64,000 nt of DNA from NCBI GenBank assembly GCA_030770425.1, contig JASJFT010000047.1, positions 186,001 to 250,000 of the forward strand. The letters run 5' to 3'. The translations under genes and the position numbers were made by a program. Source of the stretch: Darksidea phi (Eukaryota; Ascomycota; Dothideomycetes; Pleosporales; Lentitheciaceae). Each line of letters starts with the position of its first letter. Position 1 is the stretch's first letter. The notes below the pieces were generated by a model. It was not told the DNA's origin. It worked only from the letters and a program-made list of their open reading frames with translations, and searched no databases. Below, piece by piece: positions 10,077 to 23,817 of this stretch.

Positions 10077-13060
10077 GGGGTATGGAGAGCCGACGCGACT
10101 TCGAATCTATGCCAACTGGGAGTAGCTACTGAGAGTACAAGTGTTCGCTAGGGTGACGGCGGGGCTGATGTAGAAGAACTTCAGGCTTTGACTTGCCAAC
10201 ATCTTAGGAGTAGGGTGCTCCTGAACACCACACTTCTTGCCCTTGACGAGCCCGGCTGTGGAGGTTGTCAGTAGTATGATACGAAACGATGGGTCCCGAT
10301 CACTTACACCAAGATTTGAGATGCCAGAGCAGCTATGGTGGGATTGTGGCGGCTGCACGAAGATCGGATGAGCAAGCAGCCGGACGCTTCGGTACTTGAA
10401 AAGACGGGGGCGAAGGCGACGGTCGAATGCTTGCTTCGAGATGTTCCAGTGAAGCATGCGTACCCAACTGCCGCGTCAAATAGATCGTGGGTTGCAATGG
10501 CACTTGCAAAAGACATTAGCAAGATCAATAAGAAACGGATGACACACCTGCCTACCCAGTGCTGTTAGATATTAACTCGGTGGCCTCCGCATGGTAGAAG
10601 GCTAAGAGCGAGTGTGGAAAAAACTGGGTGGGTGAATAGATGAGGAATAAAGTAGGTGATATATCATTTTAGTCACAAGATTGCACTACTTCCAAGCGAG
10701 TGACGCTACGGCCTTAAGCGGGATTGGAAAAGAAGGCGCGTAAGATTGCTACGCCCATTCGAAGTGAATGGTGAATTGCACCTGAGAGATAACTTTTCGA
10801 GCGCTTGTCGCAGGCTTGTCTGAAGTATTGAGCAATTTCGTAAGAATATCGGACAAGCATTTGACTTCTATAGCTAGGACGGCAATTTCACTAAAAGGTC
10901 TGGTTTAACCATGTTCTTCGCTTTAAGTGCATCCACTGTGATATTATAGACGGCTGGGTCACAACTACTTAGCCTACCACGGTATTCTTTACATCCTGCA
11001 AAGGCTCTCTGTGGAAGAAACCAGACTTCGTTGCCACACTAAGTTGTATTCTTTATAAAAGAGCTTAAGGATAGAAGCGTGCTTGACGATGACGGAAAGT
11101 ATATCCTATAACGGGCTTTAGGTAACTTTTACACCTACAACTTATTGGTCACTCCGGCCGTGCACAGTTCTTAGAGTTGTTTCAACGGTTTTGAATACGC
11201 TAAACAGACTCTGTCTAATCATTTACTTCCCCCTTTCCCATGGTTGCAATTCTTACCGGGGTCGCTGCGCTCTAATCAAAGGGCCCGGCCCAAGTGCCGC
11301 CCCATCCATGATAACTGGACTTTTGGGCCGCCTGTTGGGCTTGGGCAATCCTATATCTCGTAAAAATGACTCCCGTTCCGCTGGCATTTAATATACTATG
11401 TTTCTCCATACTCTACTATGTACCCGATTTGGATATACTGATGTACACTCGTAGGGTTGTTGGCCGCTCCGTCTGAGTCTAGGGATCCAGTGTTATGATG
11501 CGGGGGTGTACGCGATGGTTCTGAAAGTGATGCTTCACGATTGGTTCGATCTTAGCAAATTTTATCGGTTATTGCAAGCACCCTCAAAGTGCATCGTATT
11601 GAACCGAGGATGTGCTCCATCATAGTATGTTGAAGGATGAGGTAAATATGGAGGCGATTCCTTCCCACGAGAGACCGGTGTTTCTACACTGTATTTATAT
11701 TATTAGCCGAAGCTTTGGGCTTTACATGAATAGAGGTAACGTCGAGAAAGTATAAGCCTCAGACACTGAGCTCGCCACCATGGTTTACCACCTCGCCAGC
11801 GACAAGAATGTCGAAGGTAAGGGGTTAACTTAGCGTAGGATCTACACGCATCCCGAGATGGTCTGCGTGACGCTCATCATTGGCGCATGGAAAGATGTGA
11901 AGTGTTAATAAACTTACCTGCTGGGATTATAGAGGCAATAGAATGCGAGCGATTCAGGCAGTGCTATTTTGGCCGCGGGTAGGAGGAGGCATTCTTATCG
12001 CCGACGCAGCGGCTTCCTTCCGACTGTGTCAATGTAGGCACCTAGCAATGCTAGTTATGTAGTACTGACACAGGTGTTTCATTATATGGTGGGATATGCG
12101 GTGGAGGCAGGGATGAAGGGACGTACTATACGGTCTTCTTTGACTTCGGTGGCATCGCTTCTTGAGCAAACCTGTTCTCTCGAGTCAGTACAGTGTTTCC
12201 AGGATGTAGGTAGTGGTAAAAAAAACTTGAGAAGAAATCAGAGTAGTATCTGTCGCGTTACTGGAGACGAGCTCCAGGTGAACAGGGAAACCAGCAGTTG
12301 CGGCTTCTTATCGACACGAGTTGTCCATCATCTCTGGCAGGATTGGAAGAGAATGCGCGACGACGGGGACTTACATGGCAAGCCTCTATCAGATTTTCAG
12401 CCGCTAAATAGCTTTGGAAGAAGAGAGCGTTGAAGTTGGTATAGAGAGACTGAGTAGAGCGGGTGTGGCCGAGGGCGGGGTTGGGTGTTTGCAGAATTTG
12501 GAGCGCACAACAATATTACATAGAGTAAATTGTAGGCAGAAATGAACGTGAGGAAGAGTAGGCTAATCCTATTTTGGGTTGGTGGTTGCTAGGGCACGTG
12601 TGATGCTGCTGTCGGGCTTGAGAAAGGGCTTGACACTTCACTGCTTTTTGCTCCTTGTCGTACCCGCTAATACGCAACTTCTGATATCCAATAGTATACA
12701 AAAGCTCTTCTATAAGGTGTGGGTATAGCACCTCTACTGTGTATAAACTCCTACTGTGTTTCGTGTGGACCTTACAAAGAGACTCCTACTATACAAATCC
12801 AAACCAAATACAAAAGCTCTTCTTTGGAGGTTAGAGGCCGTTATCATAGCTCTTTGGGCTAAACACAAAATATTGACTTGTGATCATGTAGACACCATTA
12901 CTATCAAAATGACTGGCCAAGGTTGGAACATGAGGTGGGACTTCTGATCCTACACGGCCGCTGATCTTACCGCAGACCTCCAGTTTGCCCTCGATTCAGT
13001 CAGTAAGTGCACATGTGGGACGGTAGCGTGCAGGCAACTGCCGCTGCCGGCGCGCCGCTG
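10077..13060. other. gene-poor, probably decayed sequence
   Basis: Short ORFs only. A possible minus-strand exon with a GTGTAAGT-like donor lies near 10310-10530, and a lysine-rich + strand ORF at 12756-12947, but neither has a supporting second exon or family. An imperfect direct repeat TACAAAAGCTCTTCT occurs near 12698 and 12809. Nothing else is recognised. Confidence 0.4.
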
Positions 13061-13468
13061 CTAGTTACAGAAGGCCGGCGAATCCAGCCCGCGCTCCGGA
13101 GGGTCCGCCTGTTGCTGCTGCTCCGCGAGGTCTTCGGTCGCCTGGTGCGGTGGCTCCGCCGTAAGTTCTAAATGCTCTTTGGTGAATTCAGGGCTCAATG
13201 CTACTTCACAGTAGTCTGTCTATGAGTCTTGCTGACGACTTTTCAAGACGTCAATCACTGGCCCGGCGGATGCAGGTACGAGGCATGACAAGGAAGGCGA
13301 AGAGGGAAGAAGTAAACTCGCCTTCGGGCTGGTGATTAGGTGCTGTAGGCGTTTGAGTCTGTCCAATGAAAAGTTCTTCGGGTATTGTGACATCTCAAGC
13401 CGCGATACTACTTCATCTTCACATGTGAACGTTCGTATACTACATATACGACGTAAAAAAGCACACAT
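13061..13468 (-). CDS. possible two-exon gene, unknown 115-residue protein
   Basis: Exons 13468-13280 and 13219-13061 are joined in phase 0 by a 60-nt intron (GTACCT donor, TGATTGAC, TAG). The N-terminal part is basic (SQYPKNFSLDRLKRLQHL); the C-terminal part is acidic and Gln-rich (EDLAEQQQQADPPERGLDS). No family is recognised. The GC-rich second exon is also open on the + strand (13013-13172), where an Arg/Leu-rich peptide ends at a GTAAGT donor, so the coding strand is not certain. Confidence 0.35.
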
Positions 13469-16400
13469 TTTATAAAGACAGCGACTGTAAGCGCTGAGGG
13501 TAATTTGAAATCACCAATGTCTACAATTGGTCTTGCACCTTACGGCGACACTCTTCCAGGAGAGCCTTGGATCCAAAGGGACTCGAATTCTAGTAAATGC
13601 ATGAAGTGGACATCCAAAGTAAAGATCATAACAAACTATATCAGTCTATCTCTGGCCAACCATTGGAAGGAAGTAACCTTATTTCATCTCAGAAAGAGCG
13701 GGCTTCTTTGTCTCGTTGGGTTTGATAGCTACGCCGGAAGCAACATGTATATTTCCGGGCAAATGAAACTAGGTCCGCTGATGAAGAAGAATGGGCTTGG
13801 CTCTATGGAAAGACCTTTAGGTCTAGGCTGTATATCAGGAATAGGACTGAGCTCGGGAAGCGGAGACAATAGGGACAAGTTGGAGGATCAACGACGCTTC
13901 AGTAGCTGGATAGACATATGCATTGGAGAAGGAAATATAATCAGCTGCGGACAATGATGCGGTCACACTTGTCCGCATTACTAAGGTATGACCCAAATTC
14001 GATAATATGCCTCTGTATGCGCAGTCTTGGTTGATGCTGTGGTATTGGACGGAATCGCTCAACAGATAGTTTGTTATAGTGTGAATCAATGTGTATCACT
14101 ATGAGGATGTAGATGTGTGAGACCGCGTTGATTGTGATAGCTCTGTAGAATAGCCGTTTATATACGTGTATGAAGGCTGAGGGCAGGGGTAGCTATATGA
14201 GCTAACCTGATATAGTTACACCCAGAAGTAGACGACGGCATTGACCTTCCGGAACGGCCGTAAGTTAGTTGTATTGGTTGCTCCCTGGTGTTGTGGAGTC
14301 TGTAAGTTCTGCCCTAAAATGTCGTTCCGACAAGGAATCATTATGGAAGCAGTCCCGGAGCCAGTGAATTCGGTTGATTCGATACAATGCCCCAAAGAGG
14401 ATGAAGCTCGGTAGTAGGCTCGGTCTTCATCATGTTGTCGTTGCTCGCCAAATGCCCAACATATACGTAGGCTTTTCGGTTGACGAAGACAGACCCATCA
14501 ATGATATAAGGTTGCTGAGTGATTGACTGACTATCATCTGGCCGTAATTTACGGCTAGTATAGTTAAGCCTTGGATGAGGTCTAGCTCTACCGCTAAGCT
14601 TTGGTGACCTTGCGAAATCGTGGAGTCGTCATCCAAGTGATCGCTTGTGCTTCATTTTCTCGAGTTTCCGAGTCAGGATAGGCTGCCTTTTCCCAGTATA
14701 GCCAACCCATGGCTCAGCGTACGAGACGCCGGCTGTTTCCTAGGTTCCGTGTTCCACTAGATGACAGTATAGCAAGCTAGACATGGCAGCGTAATGACCG
14801 TTGTTCCAGACACGTTCATGCGTGCTACAAGCGCTTGATTCACTTACTCTTCGTCTAGATATATAGTGACTAATCCTTTCTTTCTCACTGTAACCACCGT
14901 GTGCTGCGTACGTTCCAAGAATACTACTATTTAGCTAGTACCCAACATCATTCCCCTACGCATTCCAGCTGTAGAAGTTTTTTTTTTCGGCGTTTTTGGG
15001 TGGCCGAAGCGTTCGAGCATTGATGTAGCGCGTAGGGTTGAATGGCTGGATTCTAAGATATAACGCTCGAGAGAACGTCGGGGAGATTTTCAGGTCAATA
15101 GTCTCACTCTCAAGCGAGGGGCGGGCGGAAGTAACCGTGTATCAGAGCGTTGAGGACGTACTGCCTGACTCTACCCTGTTTTAACAACGCTCACGTAAGA
15201 AATAGGTGTTGGATGTAGTACTTTCGGACAGCTACACCTTTGGCTCCTCTTATCGTTCACACGATCGCGGCAGGTGTGCAAGGTGCGTGTGGGCTCATGC
15301 TTGTCCCATGCCAGCTATCGGGTTTCCTGCATATTATCAATATCAAATCCAATGTAATAGTCGCGTGTGCGTTCGTTTACCCTTCTCTTCCTAATTCCAT
15401 CCCGATATTTGACAGAAGGTGCTCCTACCGACTCCCTAGTACCAGAGAATACGGGGAATCGCAGAACTCGTGATATGGTACCGTCGGTCTCATTCGTATA
15501 ATTCACTTCTGTAAACCTTTTGAAGCCATGCTCATCAATTTCGTTCTCGTCTGCGTGTTTACTTTCGTTTTTGCCAGTCAAGCCCTGAGGAGACCCTCTA
15601 TCGAGAAACAAAACCATTGTCAAGCTTGGTAGCCAGCCAAAGCCGTTCGCGGATCATGACCCTCTTGAGCCTCACACGAAACACCGAACACACTATTTCC
15701 TCACTGTGGAAGTTGTTGATGCTATCGCGAGGAGGCGCCGGGGTGCGGTCGCTTTGTTTGGAAGGTCGAACGGCTAGATGTCGCGGCATGGCTTTATATG
15801 CGTAGGATAAGGTCATCTGAGCCGCTCGATGTTTAGCATGTCTAGCGTGTCTTTGGATCTGACTTACAAGAGGTAAAGGTTTCTTTACGTCGGATTCCTT
15901 TCGTAGCCGCGACTATCGACCCTCGCTCATACTGGTGCAACCATGGAAGCTCGTTGAATTCGGTAAGACGGGGTATTGGCGTCGACGTTTTCATGCTCTC
16001 GTGCTGAGAGAACGCATGGAGGATGGCGAACGTAAAGAGCCACCATCGCTAGACTCCAAGCACCAATCAAATAGTTGGACGGATAGCTAGTTACGATGAA
16101 CTTTCGAGGACTTCTATGTGCATATGCAATGCTCCGCTGTCTCGTATCCTCACCAGTGTCTACAACCTCCGGCAGGCGCAGCGCTACCTTCCTAGACCTT
16201 GTTTAGCAGAAACCGTTCCTTCTCTCATTACGCAACAACAAAAATTGTAGCCCATAGCGCCCCAGCTTAGATCTTACGCTCTCATTGTACGGACTTCTCT
16301 AGAGGAATGTGTGGCATGAGCGATGGTATGCGGCGGGCAAGCTGTATGAATGCGTATCGACCGGCGGGGAGGAAACGTCTATGACGGCTCGAGCTAGGCT

Positions 16401-18189
16401 AATAGAGCTAGTGGTAAACGAGGAATTCAAGACCTATAGCGCATTTGAGGAATGGGGATCTAGCAAGTAGTCTTGCAATGTCAGCGCGGGCGGTCCGCTC
16501 CAGCCTGGTCTGGTAGTAGCCAGGCTTTCGCATTGGCATACATACCTGTGGGATTGGCCTTTGCATTTGAGACGAGATTTTTCTGAGCGAACAGCAGAGG
16601 CGAGGCTCAGGTTGGTCCAGATCGCTGTCCTGAGAAGTCCTGCGGGGTGGGGCACCGTCGTGCGGGCGAAGGACTTGAGGCGCTAGGAGCGCGACGCTCA
16701 GGCTCGAAGAATAGAAGCTCGGGTCGAGTATAGGCAGTCGCCCGCGAAAGCATGTAGTGTGAGAAGACTGGTGTTTTGCCGCGGAGATGTGGGCGTAGGG
16801 CGACATTAACGGTTGGATATTCGCTGGAGAAGCTCGGGTGAGCCGCAAATTTAGGAGGACCGTACATACATAATAAATCAATTTCGTGAAGGTACTGATT
16901 CCTTGTAAAGATCGAAGAAAAGAATCTAGCACGTAGTTCTAGCGTTTGAGGGTGGCGCGAGCCCGAGGTTTGCCAGTTTGCGCACTCAGCTCCCATAGGA
17001 GCCGTAACATCGGCCTCCTATGGGGACACCAACAAGGCTCTAGGACGCCATTCCGAAACGTATGTTCTTCTGCTCGAGAGAGGCTCGAGGCAATTACAGT
17101 TAAAGGCAACATTGGTAGCCATAGTCGATCGCATAGTTCCGCCAGCCTGCCGTGAAAATGTTAACATTTGAAGTTGCTCAGCTGGACCGCCTCGATCGTA
17201 TCCCAACGACGCCGGATATAGATGTGGAACCAAGTTTCCATAATATAGTTAAACATAGAATTAATCCCCACCTTTTACATTCCTCGAAGCGGGTCGTGTT
17301 TGTACTAGAATTCCCGCACCGCAATTTACAATAGACATTGTAGCGTATCACCTATTCCCAGCGATTCAGAACCAAACACTAGGTACGATATAGAGCCCTC
17401 AAAGGTGAAACAGGGATTAAGGGATGTCTTCTTCTTCAAGCAACCAGCAAGTGCCAGTAGACCCAACGAAAAAGTCAAAAGTAAAAGTCAAAGGTATTCA
17501 AAAATTCCCTACCGGGCCGAAGACCGGGAGAAGCGCCCTAGATGAAATTCATCTGGTGAGCAAAGACCTAGGCTCAGACAATTCTTCACTGCCTTAGGTA
17601 AAGCCGCTGCACTGGGGTGTATAAGAGGGGCATGGGAAGGGCGGGTTTATATAGTGGGATTAAGCCAAGACGCCAACAAGCGAGACGCTAACGGTTCATG
17701 TGATCTTGACGGAGAGCAGGCAGCAAATAGGTTCTACTAGCGGGAAGTGGCTGGCTGTTGCTAGATATGTTGCTACGGGACTAGTGTTGTATTATAGGTA
17801 AACGGTCAGTAGTACGATGTACTTTTGGATAGCCTAAACCCTCTATATATAGGACAATGATTTCGAAATCGTACACCATTTGCTTCTAGAACAATAATTG
17901 ATTTAGGGATATTAGCATCGCTACTTATCTTACCACGCTTACACGATCCCGTTTTGAAAGGTACGGTGATATAGAACAATACTATAATACTACTTTATTA
18001 GGAGTCCGTATATGACAAATTATCATCCCCGTTGTTCTTAGGTAGTAATATCTTCCTAATATTTTACTATAACTACTTATCAGACCCTATTATATATCGT
18101 ACGGAAATAGGTCGGAGCCTCCTAGAACCACTTTCGCTCTTTAGAAATTCTCGCTCTAATGCTTTTCAAGGCGATAGGCCAGTGTTTCA
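13469..18189. other. gene-poor region, partly AT-rich
   Basis: The longest frames are 13517-13957 (+) and 16408-16996 (-), neither with recognisable family or consensus introns. From about 17780 to 18180 the sequence becomes AT-rich with many TA dinucleotides, as expected for old RIP-mutated repeats, but I cannot name an element. No RNA gene seen. Confidence 0.4.
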
Positions 18190-18382
18190 ATCTCGTTACT
18201 AGTGTCGATACCCAATTTTTATTCTTCTGTCTTCTCTCACGGGGTTTGTTCATAGTTGAAGCCACAGTGTCGCCAGTATAAGTTTTCTCTCTGAACTAAC
18301 CTGATCCTTTGAGTAGAACACTGACATAATTGCAGATTACACTGCCTCTGGCTGACGTGACCCGTTTTCCTTTTCCGTTGAG
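18190..18382 (+). repeat. dispersed repeat, copy 1 (degenerate)
   Basis: Similar over about 190 bp to 49563-49756. Both copies carry an exon-like block CACAGTGTCGCCAGT, an intron-like spacer and a second block encoding I-[TA]-L-[PL]-LAD-[VA]-T. In this copy the donor is ATAAGT instead of GTAAGT and the frame of exon 1 has a TGA, so it is probably the dead copy. Many differences are C-to-T type. Confidence 0.65.
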
Positions 18383-19074
18383 CCTGCTGGTAGGCGAACT
18401 TGCAGTGCACCCGCCACCGAACGTCATTATCCTACCAAAAACACGCGCAACGCCATTGGGAAGCTGGCCGAGTTCGCCTATAGAAATGTCAAGCGATATA
18501 AGTACGAGATGGTAACTCGCGTTCGTAGTATAGGCTCGGGCCGTTGCCCTCGCAGTCATGCCGTGACGCCTCAGGCAATCACAGGCAATGACTGCAACCA
18601 ACAATCTTCTTGCGTTTCAAGGTATTCGGAACGAAATGCCTTTTTGTGTCACCTTTTTGGGTTATTCCGTGAGTTTGACGATGCGATGGCTGTTACTCAT
18701 TCGGTAGGGGTCCCCGTCTTGTCTTTCCCTACGTGTTGAACGCGTCGGATTGTTGGAGATTCGGTTCAGAGAGAAGCAGTGCTACGGAGCCATAAACAGC
18801 AGGACCTGTGGTCCAGGCAGCAGCTCTTCTCGTTTCCTATCCGATTTTCCCCTTCTTGAATTGATGATATACCTGAGGAATCCGTTTTATGGCAAAGAGA
18901 GCAATGCCCGCGCAGGGCGGAACAAAGCATAGCTTTTGAGACAAATCCGCCTAGAGCCCGGGGGCAGTCTAGTTTTTATGCCCAATCCTATTACACTCTA
19001 CTGTCCACTGTCTACGCTTTCATGAAACTCAAAGGTTGAATCTGAAAAAGATGTCATTGCTGCGCATGCCCTGT

Positions 19075-19748
19075 AGACGTTGGCTTATGCTATCGAGGCC
19101 GGCGAAGATGCTTGCCCAGCACGGCTACTTCTCAACCCAGCGCAAGATAGGGTGGCTACTGCAGTCTCAGAATGCAAGCTCCAGACCGTTGTTCAAATCT
19201 TTCCGCAGCTTATGATTTCGCTTCTCGGCCCGATGAATCTCCCCAGTCGCGGCGACGGTGACGTCGTGCAGGTTATGATGAACCTTACCCAAGCTGGGGA
19301 CATCTGGAAGCTAATGCCAGCGCTTCTGAAGAAGGTGCGTTCTGCCGGCTTGTACAAGGGCGGGGCACGGTACTCGCAGTTCATCGTAGACGATCCGAGG
19401 ATCCGGCCTGGGGTGCGCATGATGGCGGCGTGCTTTGAACCTTGGCTTCAACTGCATTCAGATACTGTTGGTCGCCAATGGGGGAACAAGAGCCATGATA
19501 TCTCACATTGTGCCTCGCCTATTGTACTATCATACGCCTCCAACTGCTCAGGTTGTGATTTCGCACTTCCTACGTTTCCCAACAGCATGTGTTCCCAGCA
19601 GCCTCATAAACCCATCAAGTATATGCCGGGCCGGTTCTCCTCAATTGACTCCACGCCAGCAAGCCCATCGGCCCAACCCGTTATGCGGCGGCTACCCGGT
19701 CCAGTGTGTTCACCGCGGTACGCCTCTCACAACACGCTCCTAAAGTAG
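19075..19748 (+). CDS. possible exon of an unknown gene
   Basis: An open frame of about 220 codons follows a TGTAG acceptor-like site at 19070-19074 and ends with TAG at 19746-19748. The first ~130 codons look coding (AIEAGEDACPARLLLNPAQD; LMPALLKKVRSAGLYKG), while the last part is low in coding character. There is no nearby start codon, so an upstream exon would be needed. No family recognised; it may be a relic. Confidence 0.3.
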
Positions 19749-21279
19749 CCGGTGTCCGTGTATATAGATAGCAATGCTCCGACGTGCAAAGGCAACGGAT
19801 GTGACAGAGTGTGGCCGATCGGGAGGCCTCTGAAGGTGGCGGCCTCTAGGAAGAGCAGAGAGAGGAAGGAACCGGCGGAGGAACGGGGGAACACTAGTCA
19901 ACGATGTGTTAATATGAGAGAAAAACGAGAACCCACAACAACGATCGAGGTACCCTGGGCTTCTCCAGACATGTTCTAAGAGAGAGAGCAGCGTCGATAC
20001 GAGTTTCAGGACTTAGGTATGCTTCGCGATTTGACATGCACACGGCGCTGATTGGGCTTGTGGAGCAGGGATCGGCAAGATGTTGTCGATATCGTATGTG
20101 TCCTAGAAACGGCGAAGAGATGTGCCTCTTCCGGACAATGATTTGGAGGTTCCGCGAGGACAGCCAGGCTGACTCGTTGGCAAAGATAGGATCGTTTGCC
20201 TAGTCTGGAGGTCAGAAGGTGTCGCTAATGAAGCCTGTCCTGTGAGTGGCGTTGACATCGACCCTTCCGAATCGCAAGAACGTGATAATGAAAATCGGAG
20301 AACAGTTAAACCTTGCACGGAGGCCGGCACCAATAATGCTGTCGATTCGAAGTATTGCAGGGCATATTTTGTTGTGCGTACTCATCAGCTTTGGCGAACC
20401 CCTACCCACCCCACTTGGTGCTTGCTCAGAGTGAAATTGAAGCAGAATTTTCGTTTTGCCCACCAACGTTTCGCTTCGTATGTGTCTATGATGATCCCGC
20501 AACTTGCCTCTGTTTTCCTACCAGCACGGCTGCTGTCCACTATTCCAGTCGTTGTATCAACCAGTGTTATGTACCGGAGCATCTTGATTGCCTATGATGG
20601 CCAGTCTACAACAAGAGATGACCAGACGACAGCCTGAGCTATCACTTTAGTAAAATTCCAGCCCAATTTCGCTTCAAAAACGACCTTCAGTTTCTTCATC
20701 CATTTCGTCAACCGAGCCGACCCGCATTGTTATGGCCGTTCGGACGTCCAAACCAAGCGTCCTAGATAATGAACTGTCACCTGGAATCACAATATTTCAA
20801 CCCACTCCGCGAAAAGCCTTCATGATTGATGTGTCCTGTAACGTGGCCAATGATTTAAAGCCTGAAACCGGTATCCTGATAGCCATTAACTCCCCTTGTA
20901 TTGTATTAAAGACGGTGGAAGACATAGCTCGGCAGACACAATGCATTATAAGCAGGAAGCAACGGAGGTAGGAGGGTAGAGAGCTTCAGGGCTGGGAAGA
21001 ATTCGAAGGCCCGCTAGTAATATTGCTTTGTGGAGGAATATGTAGAGCTTGGGATACACGTCACGGTAAATGGCACAGAGAACAGAGATGTGCCTTTTCA
21101 AGAAGTTTATTGAGCCACGCTCAGCAGGCGCTGGCACTACCGATTGATGAGGTATAACGAGGCCAGGCCTCACGCAACGAATGGGCCGCCCAGTCTAGGG
21201 GGCCAGGCCCCACGCACAGTCTGTACAGATGTCAGTTGAACCCTCTTTGGATTAAGCCCAGTATTAGCATACTCTACTC
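19749..21279. other. gene-poor stretch
   Basis: Short ORFs on both strands around 20100-20640 without supporting introns. A 16-bp block GGCCAGGCC[T/C]CACGCA is duplicated 40 bp apart at 21161 and 21201. Nothing else supportable. Confidence 0.4.
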
Positions 21280-21538
21280 TCAGGCGCGTCCGTGCTCATC
21301 TACGAGCACGGAGAGGCGCCGGATCGCGCGCCACATGACGTGGGCCTGGGCCCGGAACCGAGCCGTCTCGCTCGTCGTCATGAACGTGCCCGAGGCACGC
21401 TCACGAACGAGGGTGGCCTCGCAGTTGAGAATCTGGACTATTATGAGTGACATCCTCTTGCGGTTGGGGGCATAGAGCTCGTACGACGTTGATGAGGAAC
21501 CGCATCTCGCGGCTCACGGCCGAGCGGGAGCGCGGCAT
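21280..21538 (-). pseudogene. small Arg-rich orphan gene, frameshifted or with a short intron
   Basis: The ATG at 21538 opens a GC-rich frame (MPRSRSAVSREMRFLINVV) that shifts by one base near 21481 into a second coding-like frame (ELYAPNRKRMSLIIVQILNC ... RRLSVLVDEHGRA) ending at TGA 21280-21282. Either a single-base change has broken the gene, or an intron of about 82 nt (GTGAGC donor after codon 7, CAG acceptor before ILNCEA) restores one frame. Codons are strongly G/C-ending, unlike the flanks. Style resembles the other short helical orphan proteins of the window, but no homology is seen. Confidence 0.45.
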
Positions 21539-23817
21539 CTTGATGATTGGTTGGGACTACATAGATACAGTTAGACGTGACATTTGCGTAAAAGCCAGTG
21601 CTGATCAGAACATACTGGTGCTTTAAAAAAGGCTTTTTGACGGGCGGAGTACAGCAGTTGTGCTGTTGGGCGGTGATGATGGAGAGGAAAACAGCAAACG
21701 CGAACAGGATATTGACTTAAATAGGCACCCGTAGCAACCACTACCTAGGTTAAACGACCTAATCAAATCAACGTTGAGTTTCCCATATCTAGCTCGGACG
21801 CCAACGAAGTGTTACACCCTGAAGGTAATCAGGATACGTTTCCTAGCGAACGGGTTGGCGCAACGACAGGATTTCGCCACACCCTACCAACTCACTAAGC
21901 GTGAATCTGCATCCGCAATGACGCCCTTGAGTACAGCAGGCTTTGTTAAACGTGTACGTTCCTCAGAAGTACTATGCCTCGAAGGCTATCTAGACTCGCT
22001 ATCCATGTTACAAATCTGCTCGGCCTATTGAAAGTCGAACTAAGAGCTCTAACGTTGTAGGACATCAACACATATAGGAAGCTAAAATTAAAACGCCATA
22101 CGAGAAGTGAACCAGAAGATGAAATTGGCGTCGTTGAAATGCTAAAGAGGAAATAAAATAGCTATACGATGAAGAGTGTAGTGGAGGCGAACAGAGAAAT
22201 CAACCTAATACGCATTTTCTTGAAGGATAAATTGATACGAAAACATATTAAGACCTAAGTACTTCCATGCACGGATTATAGTCGCGGCAAGATAGATATC
22301 AAGAAGCTAGTGTTTAGCATTTACTCGCTTTAGCTATTAGCGTTGAGTGGTGTCCTGATCCCCGCAGGCCGCCCTTAATCGCCTGTAGAAAGCCATCCGC
22401 CACACTATCTCAACAATGATGGACATTTCAGGCTCCCGCAGAAGTTGCCTTTAACACAAGCCTGAAGCCTCGAATCCGCGAGTTCAAACCTCCCTTAATA
22501 ACACGTCGCTAACCCACAGATCTCGAGAAGGGAGTGTATAAAATGCTCACTAGGGAAAACCTAGTATCAACTTCCAGGGCATTCGACATATCAGACGCTA
22601 TGGACTCCCCAGACTTACGAAGTGAATCGCCAGCGGTGATGAGATGGTATCGAATGAAAGTCTGAGATGTCGGGGAAGAGAAAGCGAGGACATGACTCGA
22701 TATTGAAGAGATCGTCCATATGATAGACTGTAGCAATCTTGAATGCTGGCGCGTCAATGACGCAAAACCCGTCCAAAACTATGGAAAGAAGGATCTAACC
22801 GCTATTATACTAATCGCTATGCTAGTGCCGATGAAGGTTGAGCTAACAGGTGCACCCAGTATGATTTGAAGCGGTCAAGGCCGGCGAAGATATGGCACCT
22901 GCCACTCCTTCCCGCAGGTCAACGGCTCCCCATCTTTCAGGATTTGATGTAGGACAGGTATCTATCACGGTATTCGTCTCTTAGAAATAGTCCAAGAGGG
23001 GAGTATAGAGGTGAGCTATTTAGTGAGACGATGATGTCTCATCGTGGGTAACCTCATCTGCTATGGCGAGGTTTTCGGGCATGAGCCGGCTCTGACCATG
23101 TTCTCCGAAACCTCACGGACCTGGTCACTTCCCCGGGGCGTACATCATAATGCCCTGCTTGGCGCAATACTTCAATAATTTATGTCCCGTTGCTAGTTCT
23201 ACCGGGCGAGGTTGAGAGAATGTCGTCCTTGTACCAGTCCCCTTCAGCCGACATTCCCTTGGACCGTCGTGGTCTCCCAAGGAATTTCGAAAACCTTCCG
23301 GTGCGAGACAAATAGTGTTGCTACCTACCATTTCTTAGTATATTGAGATAAGCCCAGGTGAAAGCTGAACCCATGTCGGTCCTGCTACAGACAAACCTGA
23401 TCCGCACCCTATCTCTAACTCTCATTGTAAAAGGATGCTGGTGGCTATGCTGAAATAATGCTACTCCAGACGGATATCAACAGGTAGGGTGCCGAGAGTT
23501 GTGCGCGAGGCATTGACGGGAAGATATTGCTCTGGAGTTGTAACATCGGACTGGTTCGATCGACGGGACCCCATGATGACTATCTCCACGGAATAGCTAG
23601 CATCTTTCGTAGCGCATGTCTGTAGAGGATAATATTTGGGTCGCAGCGTAACGGTAACACCTTGTAGATTGATCGCCAAGGACGTCCGGGGAAAAGGATT
23701 GGGACGTATATATAGCTGTCGTGCAAGTCATTGATTCCGTGCGAGGGCGGAGTGGGCGATAGCTGGGTCGGCATCGCGGATCGAAACAGTATAGACACAT
23801 GAGATGTATGAGCCGAT
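21539..23817. other. gene-poor stretch, nothing recognised
   Basis: Only short frames without introns or families. Composition is moderate, with scattered AT-rich parts. No repeat array, RNA gene or mobile-element gene was recognised. Confidence 0.4.

Noticed and set aside
17780..18180. RIP-mutated transposon
   Set aside because: AT-richness is suggestive, but no protein motif, terminal repeat or second copy of this part was found.
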